Source of the DNA: Clostridiales bacterium | GTDB taxonomy: Bacteria > Bacillota > Clostridia > Christensenellales > Aristaeellaceae | Direction: 5' to 3' | DNA length: 18,099 nucleotides | NCBI GenBank assembly: GCA_004554085.1 | Contig: SFNY01000059.1 | Span: 1 to 18,099 of the forward strand | Shown: positions 1 through 8,421 of the stretch, one piece after another | Numbering within the stretch: the stretch's first letter is position 1 | Layout: each line of letters opens with the position of its first letter | Translations under genes and position numbers: made by a program | The notes under the pieces: generated by a model | Told to the model about the DNA's origin: nothing | Databases searched by the model: none | What the model saw: only the letters and a program-made list of their open reading frames with translations

Positions 1-112
1 TGTGACGTGCAGCTACTCCCACGACAACGGCCGCTTCCTGCTCTTCGCCCGCCAGCTCCGCGACGATGAGACCGAGGAGCAGATCATGGAGCAGTTTCAG
101 TCCCTGCTGTAA
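1..112 (+). CDS. C-terminal end of an unidentified protein (5' truncated by window)
   Basis: An open frame enters from the left edge (codons start at base 2) and stops at a TAA at 110-112. The last 36 residues include SYSHDNGRFLLFARQLRDDE and end in QSLL. It is acidic and probably helical at the end. The tail is too short to assign a family. It is followed within about 15 bases by a strong hairpin terminator, which supports its being a real gene end. Confidence 0.6.
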   Translation, partial: VTCSYSHDNGRFLLFARQLRDDETEEQIMEQFQSLL

Positions 113-126
113 ATCCTGGACATGAT

Positions 127-167
127 AAAACCCGCGAACCGGTTGCACACCGGTCCGCGGGTTTTTT
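127..167. terminator. Intrinsic terminator, possibly bidirectional
   Basis: A GC-rich stem of 13 positions (131-143 with 149-161, one mismatch, five-base loop) is followed by six T on the plus strand at 162-167. It is preceded by AAAA at 127-130, which gives a shorter T-run on the minus strand. It sits between the end of the plus-strand gene at 112 and the end of the minus-strand operon at 186, so it can serve both converging units. Confidence 0.85.
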
Positions 168-185
168 GCATTGTACGGTTTTGCG

Positions 186-623
186 TCAGATGCGGGCCTT
201 GCCCACCAGCTTGCGGCAGGAAGTCTGGCCGTCCTCGCTAATGCCGCAGTTGTGCGCGTCGCCCGGGAAGAACACGGCAAAGGTGCCGGGAACCATGTGC
301 AGAGCCGTGCCAGCAGGGCCGTGGGTGAAGCCGGTCTCGCCCTCGAAGTCCCACTCCAGCTCCTCCACCGGTTTCACGGTGATGATCTCCCCCGCCTCCA
401 GCGGAATCTGGAGGTCGAGGTGCTCCATGTGGCGCTCGTAGAGGTCGGTCTCGGGAACCAGCGGCGCGACGTTGACGTTCATCCAGGCCAGATCGCCGTC
501 GATCTCGTTGCGGCCCGCCGGAAGCGCGTTCAGCTCGTGGGACAGCGTGAAATCGATCAGCTTGTCGAGCCCAGGGCAGATGCCCTTGTACTGGGCCAGG
601 CGGTTCAGCGTGTCAAAAATCAT
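186..623 (-). CDS. YhcH/YjgK/YiaL family protein (NanQ-like sugar anomerase)
   Basis: The product is 145 aa, the usual length of this cupin-fold family (DUF386), whose characterised member NanQ (YhcH) acts as an N-acetylneuraminate anomerase in sialic acid use. Family features visible are an N-terminal MIFDTLNRL, an EIDGD segment, the ERHMEHLDLQIPLEAGE stretch (His65, His68) and the VFFPGDAHNCG motif (His124) near the end. These His and acidic residues are the expected metal/active-site positions. The ATG at 623 overlaps the TGA of the upstream gene as ATGA, and a GAGGAG site lies just before it, so translation is probably coupled. A longer reading frame exists upstream but overlaps the neighbouring gene and was not used. 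It is the last gene of the minus-strand cluster. The true substrate is unknown; it is a cytosolic helper for a cyclic acidic or acetylated sugar by inference. Confidence 0.88.
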   Translation of the reverse strand: MIFDTLNRLAQYKGICPGLDKLIDFTLSHELNALPAGRNEIDGDLAWMNVNVAPLVPETDLYERHMEHLDLQIPLEAGEIITVKPVEELEWDFEGETGFTHGPAGTALHMVPGTFAVFFPGDAHNCGISEDGQTSCRKLVGKARI

Positions 624-1126
624 TTCTCCTCTTCCTTTCCATTGGATTCGCTCTTTAAATATCGCTCCGGCACGTCGATGCCGGCCCGCTTCAGCGCCCG
701 GGCGTAGTCGGGATCGGACAGGCGCTTCTCCGAGGCCTCCCGCTCCTTCTTCAGCTTGCCCATGCGCATGGGATACATGCCCAGATCCATCGCCAGATAG
801 ACCACGGCGACGGCCGCCGCTACAATCGCAAAGGTCGGCTGACCCAGCAGATACAGCAGCACAGCTACAATCGCGCCCATCGGCAGCAGCGTGCGGGTAT
901 TGGCCGTGATCTTCGCCGTGTCGGACTTGCGCAGCTCGGTGATGGCCAGCTCCTTCACATCCATATCGATGAAGATGCACTTGCAGCTGCCGCAGAGCTT
1001 CATGGGCGAACCATAGACCCACGCATCCTCCGGCGCAGGCTTTCTGCGGCCTACGCTGCCGTAGGAGCGCTGCTCATAGATCCTGCCGCAGTAGGGGCAC
1101 TTCTTTGTCAAATGCTGCACAGCCAA
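620..1126 (-). CDS. Small Cys-rich membrane protein of unknown function
   Basis: The product is 168 aa. The N-terminal 50 residues carry CPYC (Cys10, Cys13) and CGSCKC (Cys45, Cys48, Cys50), which looks like a zinc-ribbon pair of knuckles. Residues about 81-114 form two closely spaced hydrophobic segments (LLPMGAIVAVLLYLLG and FAIVAAAVAVVYLAM), and the C-terminal 50 residues are highly charged. The start is a TTG at 1126, directly after the stop of the hydrolase gene (TGA at 1129-1127). An AAGGAGG site lies about 8 bases upstream inside the end of the hydrolase, so the two are likely coupled. It overlaps the anomerase gene by 4 bases. I do not recognise a family; a membrane-anchored zinc-ribbon protein is the safest description. 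Confidence 0.75.
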   Translation of the reverse strand: MAVQHLTKKCPYCGRIYEQRSYGSVGRRKPAPEDAWVYGSPMKLCGSCKCIFIDMDVKELAITELRKSDTAKITANTRTLLPMGAIVAVLLYLLGQPTFAIVAAAVAVVYLAMDLGMYPMRMGKLKKEREASEKRLSDPDYARALKRAGIDVPERYLKSESNGKEEEK

Positions 1127-4119
1127 TCAATCTTCCTCCTTCAGCGTGATCTGACCCATCAGGCCGTAGGGCTTGAGCGTATAGCCGTCGCAGTGCCAGC
1201 GGCCCTCCGTGCGAAAGTCCTCCCAGCTGATGCGGCTGCAGCCGTCGTAGGCGCGATGGAAGGGCCCCAGCAGGTTCCTCGGCGAGCCGATGACGCAGAG
1301 CTCCAGCAGGTTGTCCGAGGCCCTCAGAAGTGGCGTTAGGTCGCTCTCCCGACGGCATGCGCCGAACAACACGTCCGCGCGCGCGCCGTTGACCCGCACC
1401 TCCACAAGCACGCCCCCGTAACTGCCCAGCTTCAGCACGATCCTGCGGTTCGCGGGCGGATCAGGCAGCCTGAAGCGGTAGATCATGCCGCCGGAGTAGT
1501 GGGGATAGCCCTGGAAGCACCAGTCGCCGAAGTGCAGGCGCTCCGGTTCGCGCACGATGCGCCGCGCGTTGTCCACCGCGAAGTCGCCGAGCAGGTAGAC
1601 CTCCTCCAGCTCCCGCTTGTCGGTGTACAGGCCGGAGATGCTCACCGTATTCACGCCCGGCTTCAGGCCCTCCAGCGCGAAGCAGTCGATGCTGCGGTCG
1701 AGGAACCATTCGCCCGTGGGCGCGCAGTCGCTTCCGTTGAGCTGCACGCGCAGGCCCGCGCTCTTCTCCACCGCCAGCTGTACCCGACCCTGCGGCACGT
1801 CCGCGACCTCGAAGTCGAAGCACATTTCAAAGGGCGCGGCGGTGTCGTTCTGCTCCCAGGTGTAGCGCTGGGGGATGCCGTTGGCGTAGATCTGCCGCAT
1901 ACCCAGGCGATCTCGCAGGATGCGCTGCGCCTGCCAGACCTCCATGCCGTCGGCGATGAGCTCGCCGTTCAGCGTGCAGCGGCAAATATCCAGCGGCAGG
2001 GCGTTGGGCGCGGTGCGCTCGAACTCCGCCACCGGGCCCAGTGCCGCGAACACGCGCTCCGTGCGGTGGGGATGCTCGTAGGAGAAGCGCAGTTCGTCGC
2101 TGTGGGGCGCTTGGTCGTGCTCCACGAAGTACACGCGGCTCCCGGCGGGCTCCAGCGCGTCGATGAAGGCCGTGCCCCTCGCGTCCGTGCAGCAGGGAAG
2201 CACGCGCTTTTCGTCCGTCCACGCGTCGTAGGCGACCACGCGGCCCCACACCGGAAGCGTGATGCGCACCTCGCGGCGGTTCGTCTTATCGCTGTTCACG
2301 GCGATCAGCAGGCAGTCCTCGCCGCAGCGGCGCAGCATGGTCAGAATCTGGTCGTCCTCACCGCCAGTGCGGCGCTCGATGTGCACTTCGTTGGGCAGCA
2401 GGTGATTGAGCGCATGCAGCAGGCCACTCTCGCCCTCCGCGTGGCGCACGCCGTCGCGACTGTACAGCGCCTTGCAGCGCCCGTCCGGCGCGCCCTCGAC
2501 CAGCTCCGGCGCGTCGCCCAGCCAGATCACTTTGCCGCCCGCGTCCAGATAGCGGTTCAGCAGCTCCACCGTGGACGCAAACAGCGAACACACCTCCGGC
2601 ACCACCACCGCGCGGTAGCGACCCTCCCCCACGGTGAGCAGATTTCCATCCACCGCTCCGCGCTCGGCAAGGATGGTCTCGTCGCCGAAATCGAAGTCCC
2701 GATGGGCCCGCAGCAGCGCCTCCGCCAGGCGGTTGCACTTGTCGCCCTCGATGTTCCCGGCCACGATGTGCGCATCCGTCCAGCCCATGTTCATCTCCAC
2801 GCGCCCCAGATCCTCGTCGGGGTGGGAGCCGGTGGTGCACCACAGCGAGGAGATCGGATGGATCACCAGCAGGTCGCGCGCGGCCTCCCCCGTCGCAGCG
2901 CAGGCAGCCATGCGGGCGAAGTAGTCCTCCATCAGGCCATCGTACTCCCACCAGCTGTTCTGGTAGTTGAACACCGGCGGATAGTCGCGCTTGCGGCATC
3001 CGGCGATGCTGTACTGCATCATGTGCTGGCAGCGGCGGTTGATACCGTTCACAAGCAGCCAGTCGCCCAGGCGCTTCTGGCCCTCAAAGTCGAACTCCCA
3101 GCCGGTGCAGCCGTAGACCTCGGCGATGGTTTCCTCCCTGCCGTACTGATGGGCCACCGAGCTGCACTGGCGCACCGTGAGCCACTCCCGGGTCTGGTCA
3201 CCCAGGACGTCCACGCCCGGCATGTGCAAAAAGCGGTACTGGGGCATCGCCGCGCCGCAGACGCGCACATTGTAGCCCAGATCGTTTTCATACAGCACAT
3301 GGCCCGTCGTGCGCACGCCGTTGTCCTCCCCTCGAAGAACAGCAGCGGAAGCCGGGGCACGGGATCGTAGCCCCGCAGGCGCGCGAAGGCCTGCGCAAAG
3401 TCCTGCGTCCAGGGCAGCCAGGGGCGGCCCGGGGTGAAGGAACTGAAGAAGTCGCAGAAGTTGGGCTCGTCGGTGAAGAAGCCCTCCACGTGCTCGGAGA
3501 GCCTGCCGCCAAAGAGCGCCTTGTAGCGCTCGTGGGTCAGGTCGATGAAGGCGCGCACCGCCTCCGGGTTGAGGTTGTCCGAGGGCGCGAGGCCGTTGTA
3601 CCAGTCGCTGCTGGCGCTCTTTTCCGTGCGCAGCACGAGCTGCACATCCCCCTCGCCCATTTTCAGAACGCGCGCGCCGTCGATCTTCGCCCGGCAGCGC
3701 GTCACAACGCCCGCCTCGTCGATCTGCGCATCCGCCGCCGCCACCTCCAGCGTCAGCGCCCGGGCGGTGAAGGCCTCGGGATTCATGGCGGACACCTGGC
3801 CGCCGGCGCTGCCGCTGGGCCACTTGTCCTCGTCGTAGATCCAGGACTCCAGGCCGAGCTGCGCGCCGGTCACCGCCATCACCTCGATGTCACGCATCCA
3901 TTCGTCGGACAGATAGGGCGTCTCCAGGCCGTCGCGGGAGTGGGCGAAGGCGCCGCCGATGCCCTTGTCGCGCATATCCGCCATCTGACGGCGCAGCTCG
4001 TCGGGGTCAAGCCTGTCGTTCCAAGCCCAGAAGGGCAGACTGCGGTAGCGGTGGTCGGGCCTGTGCAGCACTGCATTCAGGCTCTTTAAATCAGAGATGC
4101 GCATAGATGTTTCTTTCAT
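1127..4119 (-). pseudogene. GH106-like glycoside hydrolase (alpha-L-rhamnosidase-type), frameshifted
   Basis: Two frames make one protein of about 998 residues. The N-terminal frame runs from ATG 4119 (GGAAAG about 7 bases upstream) and has SLPFWAWNDRLDPDELRRQM, GGAFAHSRDGLETPYL and EGFFTDEPNF (residues 213-221, likely active-site acids). These are typical of the (beta/alpha)8 core of GH106-like enzymes. It reads well to FFEG (residue 264) and then loses homology, stopping at 3049. The C-terminal frame is meaningful from 3328 (GHVLYENDLGYNVRVCG) to the TGA at 1127 and holds the rest of the barrel, Rossmann-like and beta-sandwich domains. One extra G in the run at 3328-3331 would join the frames. 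From memory of the family, roughly 35-40 residues (a Tyr/Trp-rich helix ending in WCE) are also missing at the junction. There is no signal peptide, so it would be cytosolic. Family call is good; rhamnose specificity is not shown. Confidence 0.8.
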
Positions 4120-4234
4120 ATTTACTTTCCGCGCAGCGGATGTGACTCCCCATCCGCGCACATTTTTCCTTCCGATATAATATCGCATCAGGTAATTCGG
4201 CACATTCACGCCGCTTCCCTGCAATTCTCAAAGT
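4120..4234 (-). promoter_or_regulatory. Leader of the hydrolase gene; weak promoter candidate
   Basis: Because a terminator lies just upstream, the hydrolase-YhcH genes need their own promoter or read-through. On the minus strand the best -10 candidate is TATTAT (4181-4176), in an AT-rich patch; I see no good -35 box. A hairpin (GCGGATG 4136-4142 with CATCCGC 4151-4157) lies just before the ribosome binding site. Confidence 0.3.
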
Positions 4235-4272
4235 AAAAAATCAGGAGCCGCAAGCGCAGCTGCAGCTCCTGA
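4235..4272 (-). terminator. Intrinsic terminator after dctM-type gene
   Basis: On the minus strand a 12-pair stem (4272-4261 with 4252-4241, one G-U pair, eight-base loop) is followed immediately by six T (4240-4235). It begins 14 bases after the stop codon of the TRAP large permease gene, so it ends or attenuates the aldolase-TRAP transcript before the hydrolase genes. Confidence 0.85.
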
Positions 4273-4285
4273 AGAAACCAGGGAT

Positions 4286-5575
4286 TTAGCCCATCAGGTT
4301 GGGCAGGAACATGATGACCTGCGGCACGTAGGTGCAGACCAGCAGCAGGGCGATCATGATGAGAACCATTGGTATGATCTCTCGTATGACCCCGGCGATC
4401 TTTGTCTTGCCCAAGCCGGTGACGATGAACAGAACCATGCCGAAGGGCGGCGTGGACAGACCGATCATCATGTTCAGGCAGATCACGACGCCGAAGTGCA
4501 CCAGGTCGATGCCGAAGAGAGAAACCAGCGGCAGAACCATGGGCACGAACACATACTGAATGGTGGAGACATCCAGCACGCAGCCCAGCAGAAGGAAGAC
4601 GACGTTGATGACCAGCAGGAACAGGTACTTGTTGTCGGTGATGCCGGTGACCCACTGTGCGATCACGTTCGGAACGTTCTCGCGGGCGATGATGAAGCTG
4701 AAGATGAAGGAGGTACCGGTCAGCAGCGCCAGGGTGGCGGTGTTGGCGGCGGTCTTCTTGATGATGGTCATCAGCTTCTTCGGGCCGAGCGTGCGATAGA
4801 TGAAGAAGGAGATCAGCAGCGCCCAGGTGGAGGCCAGCGCGCCGGCCTCGGTGGGGGTGCAAACGCCGGAGTAGATGCCGCCCAGCAGCAGGATGACGGT
4901 GAACAGCGCGGGAGCTGCAACCAGCGTCGCCTTGCCGAACTGGCGCAGGGACATCTTCACGCCTGCGGGGTAGTTGCGCTTCTTGGAGATGAAGAAGCAG
5001 TAGATCATCAGCAGAATTGCCAGCAGGATGCCGGGCACCATGCCGCCCAGGAATAGCTTGGAAACCGAAGCGCCGGACAGCATGCCGTAGATGATCATGG
5101 GGATGGACGGCGGGAAGATGGGGCCGATGGTGGCGGAGGCAGCGGTGATGGCGCAGGCGAAGGGAGCGTCGTAGCCTTCCTTCTTCATCTGCTCGATCTC
5201 CATCAGGCCGATGCCGGAGGCGTCCGCGACGGCGGAGCCGGTCATGCCGGAGAAAACCAGGGAGATGAACACGTTCACCTGGGCGGTGCCGCCCTTCATG
5301 CGGCCGAGCAGACCGTTGCAGAACGCAAAGATCTTGTCGGTGACCTCGCCCTCATTCAGCACGTTCGCCATAAAGACGAATAGTGGCGCGGCCAGCATCG
5401 TATAGTTGGAGAACATCTTGGTGTTGATGGTGTTCGCGACGATGCCGAGGGCCTGGGGCATGGTGCAGAGGTAGTAGACGATGCAGGAGATGAGCATCGA
5501 GAAGGAAATCGGCATGCGGATAATGAAGCATACCGCCAGACAGACAAACAGAATGACGACAGCTGTAAGATTCAT
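4286..5575 (-). CDS. TRAP transporter large permease subunit (DctM/SiaM type)
   Basis: The product is 429 aa, the normal length for the 12-segment DctM subunit that forms the ion-coupled transport channel in the cytoplasmic membrane. Family signatures seen are LAAPLFVFMANVL (about 61-73), VFSGMTGSAVADASGIG (about 107-123) and SATIGPIFPPSIPMIIYG (about 147-164). Hydrophobic segments run through to the C-terminus (VPQVIMFLPNLMG). The ATG overlaps the stop of the small subunit gene as TAATG, with AGGAGG about 10 bases upstream, which is the usual coupled dctQ-dctM arrangement. It is expected to work with the DctQ and DctP neighbours to import an organic acid, probably an acidic sugar given the aldolase and anomerase in the cluster. 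The exact ligand cannot be read from the permease. Confidence 0.95.
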   Translation of the reverse strand: MNLTAVVILFVCLAVCFIIRMPISFSMLISCIVYYLCTMPQALGIVANTINTKMFSNYTMLAAPLFVFMANVLNEGEVTDKIFAFCNGLLGRMKGGTAQVNVFISLVFSGMTGSAVADASGIGLMEIEQMKKEGYDAPFACAITAASATIGPIFPPSIPMIIYGMLSGASVSKLFLGGMVPGILLAILLMIYCFFISKKRNYPAGVKMSLRQFGKATLVAAPALFTVILLLGGIYSGVCTPTEAGALASTWALLISFFIYRTLGPKKLMTIIKKTAANTATLALLTGTSFIFSFIIARENVPNVIAQWVTGITDNKYLFLLVINVVFLLLGCVLDVSTIQYVFVPMVLPLVSLFGIDLVHFGVVICLNMMIGLSTPPFGMVLFIVTGLGKTKIAGVIREIIPMVLIMIALLLVCTYVPQVIMFLPNLMG

Positions 5576-6144
5576 TACGCCTTGGCCTCCTTCCTGGAGT
5601 TTTCCTTGTACTCGACGATCGCATCGCGGATGCAGAACACAGAGCGGACGATGGTTTCAACCAGCAGCCACATGTAGGGGAAGAAGACGACCTTGTAGGG
5701 CATCTTCAGAACGCCGGTGACGTTGGTTGCCTTCATGATCTGCTTGAAGCTGGGCGAAATCGTCAGCGCCAGCAGTACGATCATGGCCGCGTAGCACAGC
5801 AGCTTGCTAAGCAGCTTGCCAATGTTGGGCAGCTTATCGTAGACCAGGGAGAATACCACATGCTCGTCGGCGGACAGCGCGCGGCCGGTGCCGAAGTACA
5901 TGCAGTACATGTAGCCGAGAATGGAAACCTCATTGGACCAGCCAATGGAGGTCTTGAAGAAGTAGCGTGCGATGATCTGCGCCATGAAGACCACGAAGAT
6001 CACGAGGAAGGAGATCGAGGTGACGCCCTCGGAGAAGACGTCGATCGCGGACTTGAGTCCCCGCTCCTTCATCGTGGGAATCGTGAACAGGATGGCCGCA
6101 AGGAGAAAGCACACGCCGATGATAACAAGAGTTCCTGTTGTCAA
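5575..6144 (-). CDS. TRAP transporter small permease subunit (DctQ type)
   Basis: The product is 189 aa with four hydrophobic segments (about 4-22, 41-63, 110-130 and 150-168 with gaps), matching the four-helix DctQ subunit that pairs with DctM. The central WSNEVSILGYMYCMYFGTGRAL and the following ADEHVVF match the conserved middle of the family. The chosen start is a TTG at 6144 with a strong AAAGGAGGGG about 6 bases upstream; no ATG is better placed. The gene ends in a 1-base overlap with dctM (TAATG). A perfect palindrome lies upstream between it and the dctP gene, and the ribosome binding site can pair with a CTCCTT just before it, so its translation may be held below that of the binding protein. 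Confidence 0.92.
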   Translation of the reverse strand: MTTGTLVIIGVCFLLAAILFTIPTMKERGLKSAIDVFSEGVTSISFLVIFVVFMAQIIARYFFKTSIGWSNEVSILGYMYCMYFGTGRALSADEHVVFSLVYDKLPNIGKLLSKLLCYAAMIVLLALTISPSFKQIMKATNVTGVLKMPYKVVFFPYMWLLVETIVRSVFCIRDAIVEYKENSRKEAKA

Positions 6145-6170
6145 ACTGTTCCCCTCCTTTTACATGAAGG

Positions 6171-6196
6171 AGATGAACCCTGTACAGGGTTCATCT
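6171..6196 (-). repeat. Perfect 26-nt palindrome between dctP- and dctQ-type genes
   Basis: The two 13-base halves starting AGATGAACCCTGT are exact reverse complements, so the transcript forms a very stable stem. It begins 22 bases after the binding-protein stop codon and is not followed by a T-run, so it is unlikely to be a full terminator. Such hairpins after binding-protein genes commonly protect the upstream mRNA from 3' exonucleases (inference). Confidence 0.8.
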
Positions 6197-6217
6197 CTTC
6201 TGCCGTTATGCGCTGGA

Positions 6218-7276
6218 TTATTCGGCCAGAGCCTGAACAGCGTCGTAGACCTCCATGTTCCAGCTCGCGGTCTGCTCCGGATGATCGGCATAGTACTGCT
6301 GAACATTGGCGCGGAACTCAGCGATGTCGGGATAGGTGATGGTGCAGCCCTGCTCCTCGAGGTAAGCAACGGCCTCGGACTCGGACTCAATGCGCAGGGT
6401 GTCGTTGACTTCCTTGGCATAGGTCATGGCGTCCTTCACGGCAGCCTGCTGGGCCTCGGTCAGAGTGTTCCAGGTGTCGCCGTTGATGCAGGGGATGATG
6501 GAGTCGACGACGTGGTTTGTGATGGCGATGTAGGGGGCAACCTCGTAGAACTTCGCGGAGATGTCGGAGGGCAGCGGGTTGTCCTGTGCGTCGCAGGCGC
6601 CGGTGCTCAGAGCGGTGTAGAGCTCAGAGAAGGCGATGGAGGTGGGTTCTGCGCCCAGAGCGCGGCCCAGGTTCTGCCAGGCCTCGGAGCCGGGCATGCG
6701 CAGCATCACGCCAGCCATGTCGGCGTAGGAGTTGATCTCCTTGGCGCGGGTGTTGATGCAGCGGGAGCCCAGGTACATTGCACACATGGGAACCAGGCCG
6801 GTCTTCTCCTGGATCTCAGCGAAGATCTGATCGCCGATCTCGGAGTCGTTCAGGGTGCTGGTCATGTGCTCATAGGAAGCCCAGAAGTAGCCGGAGTTCA
6901 CCATGGCCATCCACTCCAGGCCAGCCTGGGTGGACAGGGTGGGGAAGCTGATGTAGGCGATGTCCATGCCGCCCATCATGGAGCCGGTCTTCAGGTCGTC
7001 CAGTTCGCCCTCGGAGGAGGAGCCGGTGCCGTCAGCATAAACATTGCACTTCACAGAGCCGCCGGACAGAGCCTCAACAGCCTCCTGGAAGGCGTACATT
7101 GCGGTGGTATGGGAGTCGCCGGTGACGGAGACGGAGGTGAAGTAGAGGGTGAAGGGTGCGTCGCCGGACGCATCATAGTCGGCAGACTTGGCATAGGTGG
7201 GCTCCTCGGCAACGCCGACGGAGGCAACGGCCAGCAGCATCACTGCGGCCATCAGGATGGCAAGAAACTTTTTCAT
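6218..7276 (-). CDS. TRAP transporter substrate-binding protein (DctP type)
   Basis: The product is 352 aa. It starts with a classic signal peptide, residues 1-23 (MKKFLAILMAAVMLLAVASV then GVA), with likely cleavage before EEP; there is no lipobox Cys. Family features are the central LRMPGSEAW with Arg193, the position that usually holds the ligand carboxylate by a salt bridge, and the GACDAQDNPLPSD motif at about 227-239. An AAGGAGG lies 9 bases before the ATG. The protein should bind an organic acid outside the membrane and deliver it to the DctQM pair. It follows the aldolase gene by 51 bases and they are likely one transcript. It has unusually Ser/Gly-rich stretches around 72-105, which could belong to the ligand pocket. 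Ligand not determinable here. Confidence 0.93.
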   Translation of the reverse strand: MKKFLAILMAAVMLLAVASVGVAEEPTYAKSADYDASGDAPFTLYFTSVSVTGDSHTTAMYAFQEAVEALSGGSVKCNVYADGTGSSSEGELDDLKTGSMMGGMDIAYISFPTLSTQAGLEWMAMVNSGYFWASYEHMTSTLNDSEIGDQIFAEIQEKTGLVPMCAMYLGSRCINTRAKEINSYADMAGVMLRMPGSEAWQNLGRALGAEPTSIAFSELYTALSTGACDAQDNPLPSDISAKFYEVAPYIAITNHVVDSIIPCINGDTWNTLTEAQQAAVKDAMTYAKEVNDTLRIESESEAVAYLEEQGCTITYPDIAEFRANVQQYYADHPEQTASWNMEVYDAVQALAE

Positions 7277-7327
7277 GTGTGGTTCCTCCTTACAATTTTA
7301 TCACTGATAACCTTGCGGCTATTATGA

Positions 7328-8245
7328 TTAACCAAAGAAATGCTTGATGTAGCGCTGCTCGATGTTGTAGAACTGGTCGATCTCCAGCTTCTTGCTGCCG
7401 GTGAGCAGGGCGGCGTCCTTGGTGCGGGTCATCAGATCCATGTCAACGCCCATCAGGTTCATGTGGTACTTGCAGTTGACGGGATACACCTGGCACTCGA
7501 CCATGGAGGCCGCGCCGATGAAGTCCATCAGCTGCTCTGCGCGCTCGGGCTCCTTCTCATAGTTGTCCACCAGCCAGGCGTACAGGGACGCATGGAAGTT
7601 GGCCATGACTCCGCTGTAGCCGGAGCAGCCCATGCGCAGGCTCTCCAGCAGGGTGGCGGCGTTGGCGTTGAAGATCTTAAGCTCGGTGCCCTTGATCGCG
7701 TCGCACTTGGCCTTGATCTGAGAAAGGTCGCAGCAGGTGTCCTTCAGGAAAGCGAACTTGCCGGTCTCGGCGATCCACTTGAGCAGATCGGCGCTCAGAA
7801 CGCGCTTGTAGGGATAGGGGCACTCGTACACGCCGAAGGAATCGGCCTCGATGTGGTTGATGAGGTACTCGATGCTCTTCTTGGCGACGTCCTCGCTCTC
7901 GCCTTCGCGGGCGAACTGGTTGGAGATGAACACGTAGGAATCCGCGCCCGCGTCCACGATGGCCTGGGCCTCGGCGATCTGATCCTCAACCTTCTCGGCG
8001 ACGTGGCCAGACACCACAACGCCCATGTGCTTGGGCGTATTGTCGATCACGAACTTGGCCAGGTCATATCTCTCCTGCTTGGACAGGTAGAACATCTCGC
8101 TGGACTGGCAGACCGCAAAGATGCCGGTCACGCCTTCCTTGTCGTACCAGTCGATAATCTTCTGCACGCCTTCCCAGTCGATTTTGTTGTCCGCGGTGAA
8201 AGGCGTGATCATTACCGGCCAGACGCCGTTCTTGATGGTCTTCAT
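7328..8245 (-). CDS. DapA/NanA-superfamily class I aldolase or lyase
   Basis: The product is 305 aa, the usual size for the dihydrodipicolinate synthase/N-acetylneuraminate lyase barrel. Landmarks are VMITPFT at 11-17, the catalytic Tyr140 in VYECPYPYKR, the Schiff-base Lys168 in FAFLKDTCCD, and GCSGYSGVMANF around 206-217. The substrate-carboxylate loop that is usually GTTGE reads CQSSE (46-50), which departs from both DapA and NanA. This argues against a role in lysine synthesis. First gene of the minus-strand cluster with TRAP transporter genes behind it and an AraC regulator divergent, it most likely cleaves a 2-keto-3-deoxy acid or sialic-acid-like sugar to pyruvate and an aldehyde. GGAGGGGG precedes the ATG by about 10 bases. 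Confidence 0.88.
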   Translation of the reverse strand: MKTIKNGVWPVMITPFTADNKIDWEGVQKIIDWYDKEGVTGIFAVCQSSEMFYLSKQERYDLAKFVIDNTPKHMGVVVSGHVAEKVEDQIAEAQAIVDAGADSYVFISNQFAREGESEDVAKKSIEYLINHIEADSFGVYECPYPYKRVLSADLLKWIAETGKFAFLKDTCCDLSQIKAKCDAIKGTELKIFNANAATLLESLRMGCSGYSGVMANFHASLYAWLVDNYEKEPERAEQLMDFIGAASMVECQVYPVNCKYHMNLMGVDMDLMTRTKDAALLTGSKKLEIDQFYNIEQRYIKHFFG

Positions 8246-8421
8246 AATAAATTTCCCCCTCCTCTAGCTATGCGAAAAAAGTATGCAGAAATTACCCGAA
8301 AAATTTTTCGTAGATTCTTGCAAATACTCCTATAATTAAATATAATGATTTTACAGGAAAATAGCATTCAATTTTGTATTCAGTACGAATTTATACTTTT
8401 TGTTTTGAGGGAGGCTTGCCT
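8246..8421. promoter_or_regulatory. Divergent control region between aldolase and araC-type genes
   Basis: This AT-rich 176-base gap holds the starts of two diverging transcripts. It contains a 14-base perfect palindrome CGAAAAATTTTTCG (8297-8310) and a spaced direct repeat TATGC (8269-8273 and 8282-8286), both on the aldolase side. These are candidate binding sites for the adjacent AraC regulator or another factor. I could not find a convincing minus-strand -35/-10 pair, which would suit an activator-dependent promoter. Confidence 0.5.
8318..8346 (+). promoter_or_regulatory. Sigma-A type promoter of the araC-family gene
   Basis: TTGCAA (8318-8323) and a perfect TATAAT (8341-8346) are spaced by 17 bases on the plus strand. 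The expected start near 8353 gives a leader of about 70 bases before the ATG at 8422. Confidence 0.75.

Noticed and set aside
1499..3370. Plus-strand open frame of 623 codons opposite the hydrolase
   Set aside because: Its composition is Arg/His/Val/Ala shadow sequence; the minus strand has recognisable hydrolase domains.
6171..6196. Palindrome as a terminator after the dctP-type gene
   Set aside because: No T-run follows on the minus strand and the permease genes lie directly downstream.
8374..8421. TTG start upstream of the araC-type ATG
   Set aside because: No Shine-Dalgarno at the right distance, whereas GAGGGAGG sits just before ATG 8422.
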